The notes: a model not told the origin generated them from the sequence alone. A stretch of 64,000 nucleotides of DNA from Falsirhodobacter sp. 20TX0035 (GCF_028307215.1 NZ_JAQMHV010000008.1:56808-120807), one strand, 5' to 3'; positions 55,768-64,000 are shown, numbered from the stretch's first letter. Numbers and translations: made by a program.

Positions 55768-56688
55768 TCAGACCAGATGACACGCCGCTCTACTCTGCCC
55801 ACTCTCCTTCCACACCGGGTAGACCTCAGAGCAAACGGCCATAGCCTTGGGGCATCGCGTCCGGAAATGACAGCCGGCGGGCGGGCTGATGGGGCTTGGC
55901 ACCTCTCCTTTCAGCATGATGCGGGTGGACCGGTCGGCGTCCGGGTCTGGCAGGGGCGCGGCGGATACGAGCGCTTGGGTGTAGGGATGTTGAGGGCGGG
56001 TAAAGATCGCCTCCCTCGGCCCGATCTCCACGATGCGGCCCAGATACATCACGGCCACGCGGTCGGCCATGTAGTCTACCACCGACAGGTCGTGCGTGAT
56101 GAACAGGTAGGCCAGCCCCAGATCGCGCTGCAGGTCGATCAGCAGGTTCAGGATCTGCGCCTGGATGGAGACGTCCAGCGCAGACACCGCCTCGTCGCAG
56201 ATCAGCAGGCGCGGGTCGGGGGCCAGCGCACGGGCGATGGCCAGATGCTGCCGCTGCCCGCCTGAAAATTCATGCGCATATTTCCCCGTCGCCGATCGCG
56301 GCAGGCCGACCATGTCGAACAGCTCCGCCAGCCGCGCCTCGCGCGCGGGGGCCGACATGCCGTGAATCTCCAAGGGTTCGGCCACGATGCGCGCCGCCGT
56401 CATGCGCGGGTTGAGCGAGGAATACGGGTCCTGGAACACCATCTGCATCCGCTGGCGGTGGGGGCGCATCCGGGCGGGGGACAGGTCGGTGACATCCGTG
56501 CCCATCGCCTCGATCCGGCCGGCGGTGGGTTCCACCAGCTTCATGATGGTCCGGCCGACGGTGGACTTGCCGCAACCGCTTTCGCCCACAAGGCACAGCG
56601 TTTCCCCTTCGGCGATGTGGAAGCTGACGCCGTCCACCGCCTTCACGGCCGAATAGTGCTTACCTGCCGAAGCGGTCGCCGTCCTCAT
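55768..56688 (-). pseudogene. 5'-truncated DppF-like ATPase
   Basis: 306 codons. Walker A GESGCGKST, signature FSGGQRQH (last position His instead of Arg), Walker B LLICDEAVSALD, switch FITHDLSVV and the C-terminal cysteine region CHFRTRCPKAMAVC are intact. The protein starts abruptly at KHYSAVKAVDGVSF. The usual first beta-strands of a DppF (the LEVRNL segment and A-loop region) are missing and replaced by MRTATASAG, which is out-of-frame glycerate-kinase sequence. No permease or binding-protein partner is next to it, and it lacks a Shine-Dalgarno site. I interpret it as the remaining part of a deleted Dpp operon, probably not translated. Confidence 0.65.
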
Positions 56689-56983
56689 GGACCTTCACGA
56701 TGGCGATGCCCTGGGTCAGCCGGTCGCCCAGAACGTGATCCACGGCCATCGCCATGTGGTTGCAGGCCTTGCCGGCGCCGAAAAGGTAGATGTTGCGCTT
56801 GGTCGACAGATCCCACGACCGGGTGCCGATGTGGAGGATGTCGCCTTCCAGCCGCATCAGACCCCGGATCCGTTCATAGCTGTCGAGGCGCTGCAGCGTC
56901 CTGTCCGTGATCTCCAGCACGACGCGGCGCGCCTCGCGGTCGCCGCTTTGGAGGATCTCGTCGGCGTTCCTGATCTTCTTCAC
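56660..56983 (-). pseudogene. Glycerate 2-kinase-like gene, 5' fragment
   Basis: 107 codons, of which about 105 match the N-terminal domain of GckA/TtuD-type glycerate 2-kinases (DUF4147/MOFRL family, normally about 420-450 residues). Motifs are LFGAGKACNHMAMAVDHVLG, then GIAIVKVHEDGDRF. The frame stops at a TAA right where the DppF-like ATPase sequence begins, so a deletion has joined the two genes and removed the last three quarters of the kinase. It lies downstream of the GntR/FCD gene and its palindromic operator, both on the same strand, so that regulator probably once controlled it. An intact kinase would phosphorylate glycerate to 2-phosphoglycerate. Confidence 0.65.
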
Positions 56984-57285
56984 TCACAAGTCCTCATTCT
57001 GGCCGGAAGGGTCAGCGCCTCCGGCCCTTTCCGGAGCGGAAAGGGAGATGCGGTGCGGCTGTCTTCCTGAGCAGTGGCGGGCGCGGTCGAGCGCTGGAAC
57101 CGTCTTAGGACAAAGTTGATGCATATGTCAATCGATTGTCTGACAATCTATGGCATGATGTATTGGACGGCCGTAGTTCAGGAGAGGAAAGCTCTCGGAA
57201 CGGCAGCCATGCTTTGCGCCTTCAGGGCAGCGTCCCGCTCCCGCCGAAGCGTGATCATCCTGAACCTTGGCTGGTCACTGCGCGG
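56984..57285. other. Promoter region of the truncated kinase gene
   Basis: 302 bases without a gene between the GntR/FCD gene and the kinase fragment. It is AT-richer near 57110-57170 and holds the FCD-type operator at 57134-57148. Nothing else recognisable. Confidence 0.45.
57134..57148. promoter_or_regulatory. GntR/FCD-type operator palindrome
   Basis: GATTGTC-T-GACAATC is a perfect 15-base palindrome containing TTGT-N3-ACAA, the spacing used by FCD-subfamily GntR regulators such as LldR and FadR-like proteins. It lies 137 bases beyond the regulator's stop and 150 bases before the kinase fragment start. Confidence 0.65.
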
Positions 57286-57984
57286 TCAGTGAGTTGACTG
57301 CTTCGCCTTCAGGGCCTCAACAAGGACGGCCCCTTCGCTTTCGTTATGTGTCGCGGCCGCCTTCTCGGCGCCCTCTGCATCGCCTCGCCGGATCGCGTCG
57401 ATAAGGGCGGCGTGCTGGACGACAATCTCCTCGGGCTTACCCACGAGATCGTCACTGGACCGGATGTAGATCATGATCTGGTGCTCGATTCTCGAGTACT
57501 GATCCTGCAGCCGCCGATGGCCTGCAAGATCGATGATCGCCTTGTGCAACTCGAGATCGGCCATCGCGATCTCTTGTTTCACACGGCGCAGACAGGCCGA
57601 CTTCAACGACTCGAACGCGGACAGCACAAGCGTTCCGGTTGTGGTGTCGCCCGCCCGGATACGTTCCGCCACGAGACGGGCCGCGAGGGCTTCGAGGCTC
57701 GCGCGCAAGGTGTAAAGTTCCCACGCGTCCTGGGCGCTCAACGTCATGACCGTCCAGCCGGTGTAGGGAACCTGAACGACAAGACCCTCCTGAACCAACT
57801 GGTGAAGTGCCGTCCGGATCGTGGCGCGTGATACGCCCATTTGTTCGGCGGCGTTGATCTCGGTCAGCCGGGCGCCCAGAGGTATGCTCCCGGACTTGAT
57901 CCCGTCGCGCAGCGCCTCGGCCGCCTGAACTTCGGCACTCCGCTTGTGGACCTTCCTGATCAGGAACGTGTCGTTCTCATCCAT
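57286..57984 (-). CDS. GntR family regulator, FCD subfamily
   Basis: 232 residues. N-terminal GntR winged helix (LTEINAAEQMGVSRATIRTALHQLVQEGLV, core RATIRTALHQL). The FCD ligand domain carries the metal-binding pattern with D and His residues in MADLELHKAIIDLAGH and HAALIDAIRRGD. FCD regulators sense small organic acids such as lactate, glyoxylate-pathway acids, gluconate or glycerate-like compounds. It is upstream of the truncated glycerate-kinase gene and an FCD operator, so its original role was probably control of hydroxyacid use. Confidence 0.85.
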   Translation of the reverse strand: MDENDTFLIRKVHKRSAEVQAAEALRDGIKSGSIPLGARLTEINAAEQMGVSRATIRTALHQLVQEGLVVQVPYTGWTVMTLSAQDAWELYTLRASLEALAARLVAERIRAGDTTTGTLVLSAFESLKSACLRRVKQEIAMADLELHKAIIDLAGHRRLQDQYSRIEHQIMIYIRSSDDLVGKPEEIVVQHAALIDAIRRGDAEGAEKAAATHNESEGAVLVEALKAKQSTH

Positions 57985-58469
57985 GTCGTCTGCTTACCTG
58001 TGGCATTGCACAAGTGGTTTAAGGGCATCAGGTTCCCGCGTCCATGGCACGCGAAACGCCAGCAGGGAAGAACGGAAGCACGCCAGGTGGCGAAACGGCG
58101 TGAACCCGACGATGATCCACCAGAAAGAACGCTGTCCGATGCGGCAGAATGCTTACGGACGAGGATACGGTCGGATGGCTCTATTACGGCAGGATGCTCC
58201 GTCATATCGAGCATTAGCATTTCTGAGGGGTGCGGGTTCCACTTCAAGGGTGGCAACGACGGTCTGGCAGCATGATCCGGACGGGCGAGGATATGCGCCA
58301 TGGACCTGAGAAGATCATGCGTCGGCGGACGTCGGCAGGAGGCCGAATGTAAGCTTCAGGTAGGGGGAACCCCACAAGAGCCGTGGCCCCTCCATCCCGC
58401 TGGAAAAGGCCGGAGCGTGTGCGTGAGACGCTGGCGATCCGCCCAACGATGCGTTGCATGAGGCAGATC
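57985..58469. other. Intergenic region without a supported gene
   Basis: 485 bases between the GntR gene and the GST. Open frames on both strands lack ribosome-binding sites and family motifs. No hairpin, repeat or RNA gene was recognised. Confidence 0.45.
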
Positions 58470-59105
58470 TCATGTCCGTTCACTCGGATGTCCGGGCATG
58501 AGGTCGTAAGGATGTGCCCATCCCGGCAACGCGGAGATACGATCGAGCCAGCCTGAGATGGCCGGGCGTTCCCGTCGGACGAAGCCAAACGGTTCAGGAT
58601 AATAAAGATAGCCGCAACATGCCAGATCGGCGAGGGTAAGACCGTCGCCGACCAGCCATTCCCGCCGCGCAAGGTGAGCTTCCAGCACATCAAGCGACGC
58701 CGCGGCACGACCGCTGGCCCAGGCGATCACGTCCGGCGAGCGCCGATCCTCCGGCAGGAAGTTCATCATGAACCGCAGGGGCCCGAACTGGCCCGAGCCT
58801 TTGCTGACATCCCAGAACAGCCAGCGCAGAACCTCGCGGCGGTTTTCCTCCGTCTCGCCCAGAAACATCCCCGTCCGCTCTGCCACATGCAGCTGGATGA
58901 GATTGGATTGGGTGAGGATAAGGTCACCGTCCACAAGAACGGGAACCTCCCCCATCGCGTTGATCGCGCGGAAGCGCTCGGTGCGCGTTTCGCCGTGGAA
59001 GAAGTCGACCCAGACCGGCACCCATGGATAGGACGACAAGGTCATCGTAAGGGCGGCCTTGTAGGCGTTGCCGCTTTCACCAAAGCAGTAGAGTTGGGCG
59101 GGCAT
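58470..59105 (-). CDS. Glutathione S-transferase family protein
   Basis: 211 residues from the ATG at 59105, with AAGGAG seven bases upstream. The N-terminal thioredoxin-like domain begins QLYCFGESGNAYKAALTMTL, with Ser in the usual catalytic region, and carries the cis-Pro GEVPVLVDGD. The motif LTQSNLIQLHVAER has a Ser that would bind the glutathione gamma-glutamyl group. The C-terminal helical domain has LVGDGLTLADLACCGYL with the N-capping box. Substrate unknown; there is no obvious operon partner. Confidence 0.83.
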   Translation of the reverse strand: MPAQLYCFGESGNAYKAALTMTLSSYPWVPVWVDFFHGETRTERFRAINAMGEVPVLVDGDLILTQSNLIQLHVAERTGMFLGETEENRREVLRWLFWDVSKGSGQFGPLRFMMNFLPEDRRSPDVIAWASGRAAASLDVLEAHLARREWLVGDGLTLADLACCGYLYYPEPFGFVRRERPAISGWLDRISALPGWAHPYDLMPGHPSERT

Positions 59106-59304
59106 AAGAAATCTCCTTGCGAGGGATGACGACGTCTTGGGACAGCGACCCGTCTGAGTTTCGGCCATGACGGCCCAGATCTGCCCGATCATATGTTTCG
59201 AACACTTCGCGCAATCACAATGCGCCCGGTGAAGGTAGCGGCGTCAGAACAATAATCTGACGCGTTACTGCCGCAACGACCATCCTCCCCCTCTTCTTAT
59301 GGTC

Positions 59305-59325
59305 CGTGGCCCTCAACGGGCCACG
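59305..59325 (-). terminator. Hairpin after the AGCS symporter gene
   Basis: Perfect 8-bp stem CGTGGCCC / GGGCCACG with a five-base loop, seven bases past the symporter stop on the minus strand. No T-run. Confidence 0.5.
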
Positions 59326-59332
59326 ATGTTCC

Positions 59333-60790
59333 TCAGGAACGCTCGCTACGCTGCCAGTCGTCCCAGCCCGGCTGGCCGCGCATGAAGGCCTCGATCTCGG
59401 CGCTCGTCGCCTCCAGCTTCGGATCGTGACGCAGGTAGTGGCGCGTTTCGCGGGCGATCAGACCCGACAGGATCAGCAGGCCGATCAGGTTCGGGATCGC
59501 CATCAGCCCGTTCATCACGTCCGAGAAGTTCCAGACCACCCCCAGCTGCACGGTGCAGCCGAAGAACACCACCAGTGAGAAGAGGACCCGGAACGGCATC
59601 ACCGCGCGGCGGCCCATCAACCGCTCCACGTTCCGCTCTCCGTAATAGGCCCAGCCGAGGATGGTGGAATAGGCGAAAAGCACGAGGCCGACCGTCACCA
59701 CCCAATGCCCCCACTGGCCGGGCAGGCCGTGGGTGAACGCCTCGCCCGTCATGATCGCGGGGGAGATCTGGGTGCCCGTCGCCGGATCGATCTGCGACCA
59801 CACGCCGGTGGTGATGATGACAAGGCCGGTGCAGCTGACGACGATGATCGTGTCGATGAAGGTTTGCGTCATGGACACGAGGCCCTGCCGCACCGGATGC
59901 GTCGTCTGGGCCGAGGCCGCCGCGATGGCCGCCGAACCCATCCCGGATTCGTTCGAAAAGATGCCGCGCGCCACGCCGAACTGCACCGCGATCATGATGG
60001 TCGATCCGACGAAACCGCCCGCTGCCGAGGTGCCGGTGAAGGCCTGGCTGAACACCTCTCCCAACGCCGCCGGAACCGCCGCGATGTTCACCAGCAGGAT
60101 ATACAGCGCGCTGATCACGTAGAAGAGGATCATCACCGGCACGAAACCCGCCGTCACCCGCCCGATGGACTTGATGCCGCCCACCAGAACGATCAGCGTC
60201 ATCGCGGCCAGAACCGCACCCGTGGCCCAGGTCGGCACCGCAAAGCTGCGTTCAAGGTTCGATGCGATGGAGTTGCCCTGCGTCATGTTCCCGATCCCGA
60301 AACAGGCGCAGACCGCGAACACGGCGAATGACAGCGCCAGCACGCGGCCCAGCGTGCCGGGGATCCCCCGCTCCAGATAATATTGCGGGCCGCCGGACTT
60401 TTCGCCCGCCGCGTCGGTCGTGCGGAAGCGCACGCCGAGGAACGCCTCAGAATACTTGGACGCCATGCCCAGAAGCGCCGTCATCCACATCCAGAACAGC
60501 GCGCCGGGGCCGCCGATGGCGATGGCGGTCGCCACGCCGACGATGTTGCCGGTGCCCACCGTGGCGGCCATGGCCGTGGTCAGCGCCTGAAATTGCGAGA
60601 TGTCGCCCTCGCCCCCGTCATCCTTTCGGCGCAACAGGCCAAGGCGCAGCGCCGCCCCCAGACGCAGGAACTGGATGCCCCCAAGCCGCGCCGTCAGGTA
60701 GATGCCTGTTCCCAGCAGCAGGGGGATCAGCAGATAGGGTCCCCACACAATGCTGCCGATCGACCCAAGGAAGTCCTCCAAAGCGTCCAT
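59333..60790 (-). CDS. Alanine/glycine:cation symporter (AGCS)
   Basis: 485 residues from the ATG at 60790 (AAGG upstream); a GTG at 60850 is rejected. About ten to eleven membrane helices. AGCS landmarks: TAMAATVGTGNIVGVATAI (core GTGNIVGVATA), MTALLGMASKYSEAFLGVRFR (core GMASKYSEA), GGIKSIGRVTAGFVP and NESGMGSAAIAAASA. These transporters bring in alanine, glycine or their D-forms with Na+. It stands alone in its unit. The substrate of this member cannot be told from sequence. Confidence 0.92.
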   Translation of the reverse strand: MDALEDFLGSIGSIVWGPYLLIPLLLGTGIYLTARLGGIQFLRLGAALRLGLLRRKDDGGEGDISQFQALTTAMAATVGTGNIVGVATAIAIGGPGALFWMWMTALLGMASKYSEAFLGVRFRTTDAAGEKSGGPQYYLERGIPGTLGRVLALSFAVFAVCACFGIGNMTQGNSIASNLERSFAVPTWATGAVLAAMTLIVLVGGIKSIGRVTAGFVPVMILFYVISALYILLVNIAAVPAALGEVFSQAFTGTSAAGGFVGSTIMIAVQFGVARGIFSNESGMGSAAIAAASAQTTHPVRQGLVSMTQTFIDTIIVVSCTGLVIITTGVWSQIDPATGTQISPAIMTGEAFTHGLPGQWGHWVVTVGLVLFAYSTILGWAYYGERNVERLMGRRAVMPFRVLFSLVVFFGCTVQLGVVWNFSDVMNGLMAIPNLIGLLILSGLIARETRHYLRHDPKLEATSAEIEAFMRGQPGWDDWQRSERS

Positions 60791-60880
60791 TCCATCACCT
60801 TCCCTCACGTTTCTGTGTTGTGACGACCATCCCGACCGCGATGGCCGCACGTTGTCAACCCACGGAAGATCGGACCATAT

Positions 60881-61600
60881 ATGATCAGGAAGGCGTCAGT
60901 CTTGCGGCCCATAGTAGCAGACAGGTCCGGACCGTCTCGGCCAGCCGAGGCTTCGGGCGGGCTTTTGCTGATGGCCATGGCGGTGCCGGCCATCGTCACT
61001 GCCAACTCGCGGCTTGGGTCGGCGTATTCCGACGGTTTGCCTGTGTATCCTGGCCCCTCAGCGTTCAGGACTGGATCGATGGCGGGCTGATGGCGCTGTT
61101 CTTCCTGATAGCCGGCTGGTCAAGCGCGAGGTGACGGACGGGCAGCTGTCCAACCTGGCCCTGCCGCATCCTGCCGGGGTCGCGGCCCTCGGCAGCACGG
61201 CCGTGCACGTATTGATCTACATGGCGCTAAACGCCGGGATCCGGCGGCCCTGCGCGGGCGGACCATCCCCTCCGCAACCGAGATCGCGCTTGCCCTCGGG
61301 GTGCTGTCGCCGCTTGGCAACCGGGTGCCCGCCTCGCTGAAGGTGTTCCTCGCTGCGCTGGCGATCATCGACGATCTGGACGCCGTGCTGGTGATCGCGG
61401 TCTTCCATACGACCGACATGTCGCTGATCAATCTGGCCGCTGCTGCGGTAGGCACGGGCTGCTGGTGGTCCTGAACCGGCAATCCGGCTTTCGCCCTACC
61501 TGATCCTGGGTGTCCGTGGGTGCTGGTCCTGCGCTCGGGTATTCACGCCACGCTGGCCGGCGTGATCCTCGCCCTCAACATCCCCATGCGTACCCTTTGA
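60881..61600 (+). pseudogene. nhaA: Frameshifted NhaA Na+/H+ antiporter
   Basis: The NhaA sequence can be followed from LLLMAMAVPAIVTANSRLGSAY through [51 protein letters not shown] (short cores), [20 protein letters not shown] and ILGV to GIHATLAGVILALNIPMR. It moves through at least four frame changes (frames 2, 1, 3, 2 and on) and has a stop near 61471. The end and the last helices are missing. In the conserved IDDLGA motif Gly is changed to Asp. A functional antiporter cannot be made. It would have exchanged Na+ for protons across the inner membrane. Confidence 0.8.
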
Positions 61601-61660
61601 CCCGCCACGGTATTTTTCCTCCATCTGCCACTAAGGTCATTTCCAAGAAGAGGACAGACA

Positions 61661-61807
61661 ATGAAGAAGGTAAGACTGACCGTAAGCGTTGCATCTGGCC
61701 CCATTTTAGGCTCTGCCCTCATAACCGTGCACCCCGCTATATTGGCGCTGCGCGCCAATACGGAAAATGAAAAGGCCGTGTCTTTGGGGCTGAAGGCGCC
61801 AGACTGA
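61661..61807 (+). CDS. Small hypothetical ORF, 48 residues
   Basis: ATG at 61661 is preceded by AAGAGGAC, a fair ribosome-binding site. The peptide starts MKKVRLTVSVASGPILGSAL, a basic then hydrophobic N-terminus that could be a weak signal or membrane segment, followed by a polar tail ending LGLKAPD. I do not recognise it. It sits between the nhaA remnant and IS fragments and could be a chance frame or a truncated secreted protein. Confidence 0.25.
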   Translation: MKKVRLTVSVASGPILGSALITVHPAILALRANTENEKAVSLGLKAPD

Positions 61808-61948
61808 TACACGAAGGGGCGCATCTCACGTGCATCGACGTGCTGCGGCCAGCCTCCAGCGACAGTTCAAGCCTTGTCGACAGATGCAAGCTTGAGCGCA
61901 CACCCCGTTTGGAGATGCGTTAGAGCTCTTTGGTTTGATTGGACGTTG

Positions 61949-62611
61949 CTACTGCCTTCTGGGGATGTCCGCCCTACAGGACAGTGGTGCGTTCCAGGAC
62001 AGAAGATCGGCGTACTCACTCCGCGGCTTCTTCGCCGCGATCTCCCCGAAGACCCAGAGCAGGTACCGGTGCGGATCGACCCTGTTGAGCTTGCAGGTCT
62101 GCAAGAGGGAGGAGAGGATGGCCCAAGCCTCGCCGCCTTCTTCGCTGCCGATGAACAGGATGTTGAACATCGCCCGCGTACGTCGCCAGAGATACAGCGT
62201 TGCCGGAGGAAGCGCGCCCCCAAACGACCGATCATCGCGATGAAGCGCGTACATGTAGCTCTGGCCGTGTTTTCCCTCGGCCGGGGTCAAGTTGTTCGAC
62301 CAAGGTTTCGTCGGCGAACAGGCGTGACGAGCGACTCAGGACATCGTCGGCAAGGCGGTCGTAGATGTCCTTCAGAACTTCATAGGCGATCCGGTTGCTC
62401 CATCGCGCCATCGTCGATCTCTGGAACAGGAAGCCTTGGCCGGCCATGATCTGCTCCTGGCGGTACCACGGCAGGTACCAGGCAAAGCGCAGGGTCACGA
62501 TCTGGGCGAGGAAGCTGGTACTCGTGCCGGTCTGACACAGGATTCTTGGCTCGAACTTCGTGCCGATGACCTTGTTCCGCAGGCGGCACCGGTACTGGGC
62601 ATACTTGCGGA
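61949..62611 (-). mobile_element. IS66-family transposase fragment
   Basis: Read on the minus strand in two frames. [26 protein letters not shown] (short cores YRQEQI and RSTMARW), [18 protein letters not shown] and, after a frame change near 62300, [17 protein letters not shown] and EGGEAWAILSSLLQTCKLN match TnpC of IS66 elements, in the right order. Large internal parts and the N-terminus are missing. It joins an IS3 fragment at about 62611, where both families happen to share a TVR sequence. Inactive. Confidence 0.7.
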
Positions 62612-62987
62612 CCGTAGTGTTGTCGTAGATCGCCCAAGCTGTGATCAGCTCGCGAGCATGGGCCAAGTTGCGGAACAAGGTCCCGTTCAGGAACTCGTCG
62701 CGCATCCGTCCATTGAAGATTTCAGCAGATTCGTTTTGCGTTGGCTTCTCCGGCGCGATATAATGCCAGTCGATCCTGTTCTCGGCACCACCGCAGGATC
62801 GCATTGGAGCTCAACTCCGTGCCGTTCTCGGACACGATCATGCCCGGCTTGCCCCGGCGCTCGATCAATGATGTCAGTTCCCGCACGACACGGCGGCCGG
62901 AGATCGACGTGTCCGGGATTACCCCAGGCATTCACGGGTGACGTCGTCGACCGCGTTCAGGATCCGGAACCGCCACCCGCAGGCGAA
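62612..62987 (-). mobile_element. IS3-family OrfB transposase fragment
   Basis: Minus-strand stretches [49 protein letters not shown] and, after a frameshift near 62790, [28 protein letters not shown] are the integrase core of IS3/IS407-type OrfB, with the second catalytic Asp region (SENGTE) and the last catalytic Glu replaced (ESAEIFNG). OrfA and the N-terminal part of OrfB are absent, and the end is cut by the IS66 fragment. Inactive. Confidence 0.75.
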
Positions 62988-63305
62988 CTGATGAAGGCGA
63001 AGATGGCAGAGCTGGAAGCGCGGAAGGTGGAACTGACGCAACCCTTGGCCGAGACGCCGGAGCCTCCTGCCCTGCGGCTGCATCCGAGTCTCGGCGTCCG
63101 GTATCCGTCGGAGATCGCGCGTCTGTCCGAGGCGCTTCAGGTGCCGGGGATGAAGCGGGAGGCGACGGAGATCCTGCGTGGCCTCATTTCCGGGGTCAGG
63201 ATGGTTCCGGAAGTTGGCGCGCCGGGCGGCACCCGGCTGGAACTGGTGGGCGACCTGGCGGGGATCCTGCGTCTTGCGGAAGATGGGTCCCTTCGCGGCC
63301 CTTAG
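62985..63305 (+). pseudogene. Serine recombinase, C-terminal fragment
   Basis: About 106 codons ending in TAG at 63303-63305. The sequence (KMAELEARKVELTQPLA, then LRLHPSLGVRYPSEIARL, EILRGLISGVRMVPE and ELVGDLAGILRLAED) is the coiled-coil tail of large serine recombinases of the zinc-ribbon type, common in prophages and integrative elements of this group. The catalytic resolvase domain is missing; the IS3 fragment begins where it should be. A sign that an integrated element once ended here. Confidence 0.7.
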
Positions 63306-63510
63306 GTTCGGGACCTTCCGCAGCAATGCAAAAAGGCCTCGGACGGGAACGGCGAGGCCTGTGATGCTATTGAATGAGTATTGGTTGCGGGAGCACAGCC
63401 GCCGTAGCTTACCTCAGATGTGCGCAATGATTTGATCAAATTTATGAAGAGTGCTCCATCGCTTGAACCCCGCCTCGACTAGTGCGGGTTAAGAACAAGA
63501 TGCGATATCT
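63306..63510. other. Element boundary region without a gene
   Basis: It holds a minus-strand terminator (63330-63360) and a perfect palindrome ATTTGATCAAAT at 63430-63441. The sequence is visibly more AT-rich than the genes on either side. No gene supported. Confidence 0.4.
63330..63360 (-). terminator. Rho-independent terminator, minus strand
   Basis: On the minus strand the 8-bp stem AGGCCTCG / CGAGGCCT with an 11-base loop is followed by TTTTTGC. It would stop transcription coming from the amidase fragment side. Confidence 0.65.
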
Positions 63511-63899
63511 TCAGAAACCCATGTATCCTTCCGCCTGATGAAGTGGGGGAGCGGCTTGGAGGTGCTTCAAATCTACCACCGGCGCCGAAAGCATGTCGTC
63601 GACCGCTAACATCGCCTCGAACTCACGCGCGACGGACAGCACGCCCTGATCATCGTTGCGACGGCCGATGATCTGCAGGCCGAAAGGCAAGCCGTTCACG
63701 TCACGCCCGACCGGTATCGTTATCGAAGGGTGCCCCGCAAGCGTCGAGGCGTAGGCAAGTGCCAGCCAGTGGTAGTAGCTCTTCGTCGCCATCCCGTCGA
63801 TCCGGGCCGGGTACAGCTCGCGCCAATCGCGGGGACTAATCGTCACGGCCGGGGAGAGGATGAAGTCGGTCGTCTCGAAGAAGGCCTGCCAGCGTGTGC
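63511..63899 (-). pseudogene. Amidase, 3' fragment
   Basis: About 129 codons in a frame open from a TGA just upstream, near 63925, to the stop at 63511-63513. The readable part starts near STRWQAFFETTDFILSPAVT and continues through YYHWLALAYASTLAGHPSITIPVG and GLPFGLQIIGRRNDDQGVL. This is the C-terminal end of amidase-signature-family hydrolases, which hydrolyse carboxamides. The Ser-Ser-Lys catalytic part is missing because the gene is cut at about 63900, where IS21-type end sequence begins. Non-functional. Confidence 0.7.
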
Positions 63900-63904
63900 T
63901 TCGG

Positions 63905-64000
63905 CATGCAATTTTGACCCCTCAGACGGGGGTATCGGCGCCCAATTTTGACCCCCCTGATGTTTTGTCGGACCGTTCGCTGGAGGGTCAGCGAGCGGAG
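63905..64000. mobile_element. Putative IS21-type element end (partial)
   Basis: CAATTTTGACCCC occurs twice in direct orientation (63909-63921 and 63943-63955), 34 bases apart. This is like the multiple terminal repeats of IS21-family elements, whose ends carry repeated sites for the IstA transposase. The amidase homology stops exactly at the first repeat. The body of the element, including istA/istB, would lie right of the window, so this remains a probable call. A short hairpin (TCGCTG / CAGCGA) follows near 63976-63993. Confidence 0.45.

Noticed and set aside
63382..63394. TGGTTGCGGGAGC, similar to the complement of a tRNA 3' end
   Set aside because: Only 13 bases fit. The following bases do not form a T-arm, so neither a tRNA gene nor an attachment core can be supported.

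Overview
The window is GC-rich, gene-dense DNA. Its codon usage, Shine-Dalgarno sites and gene families (PotABCD-type and Dpp-type importers, a MocR regulator, AGCS symporter, class III transaminases, GlpKFDR) fit an alphaproteobacterium of the Rhodobacter/Paracoccus group (Rhodobacterales). No rRNA, tRNA, CRISPR array or core informational gene was found. This is accessory metabolic DNA dominated by solute uptake: six complete ABC importers lie between 4.2 and 55.2 kb, each next to regulators or enzymes that suggest what happens to the imported compound.

Layout. 1-1.5 kb: the end of a YceI-domain protein, a secreted YceI protein and a nitroreductase. 2.0-4.25 kb: a divergent MocR regulator / PNPOx-family pair. 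4.2-8.25 kb (minus): a PotABCD-like importer. 8.4-15.6 kb (minus): a second seven-gene unit (D-2-hydroxyacid dehydrogenase, PotABCD-like importer, RraA-fold protein, gamma-glutamyltransferase) opposite a LysR gene and closed by a hairpin terminator. 16.6-22.8 kb (minus): a Dpp-type importer whose permease C and ATPase D are fused, ending in a creatininase-family hydrolase. 23.0-26.7 kb (minus): two translationally coupled class III transaminases (one Tpa-like) with their own terminator, and an SDR. 26.9-31.9 kb: three imperfect 63-bp repeats, then a LysR gene divergent from a GalD/PrpF isomerase and a Tau/Ssu-type importer. 32.2-37.3 kb: the glycerol regulon (glpK and glpF minus; glpD and glpR plus) with a near-consensus GlpR operator between glpF and glpD. 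38.4-39.3 kb: a divergent cupin / MarR-type pair. 39.5-40.4 kb: a decayed ABC exporter. 40.7-46.0 kb: RpiR regulator, AfuABC-like importer and a histidine phosphatase in one coupled string. 46.7-55.2 kb (minus): a second Dpp system with fused D-F ATPases, a MarR regulator and two paralogous DadA-like FAD oxidases.

From 55.2 kb to the right edge the DNA is scarred. It holds a VapB-like antitoxin remnant, a truncated DppF ATPase joined to the first 105 codons of a glycerate-kinase-like gene, a GntR/FCD regulator with a palindromic operator upstream of that truncated gene, a GST, an intact AGCS symporter, a frameshifted nhaA, and an IS3/IS66 chimera abutting a serine-recombinase tail. Last come an amidase 3' fragment and what looks like one end of an IS21-type element.

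The most interesting functional ideas are four. (1) RpiR + AfuABC-like importer + phosphatase could be a phosphorylated-solute uptake module. (2) The hydroxyacid dehydrogenase / RraA-fold / gamma-glutamyltransferase / Pot-like transporter operon could be an uncharacterised catabolic route. (3) The MarR-controlled Dpp importer with two FAD amine oxidases could form another route. (4) The window contrasts two alternative domain fusions in Dpp-type transporters. All start sites, motifs and hairpins were read by eye; no database search was possible.
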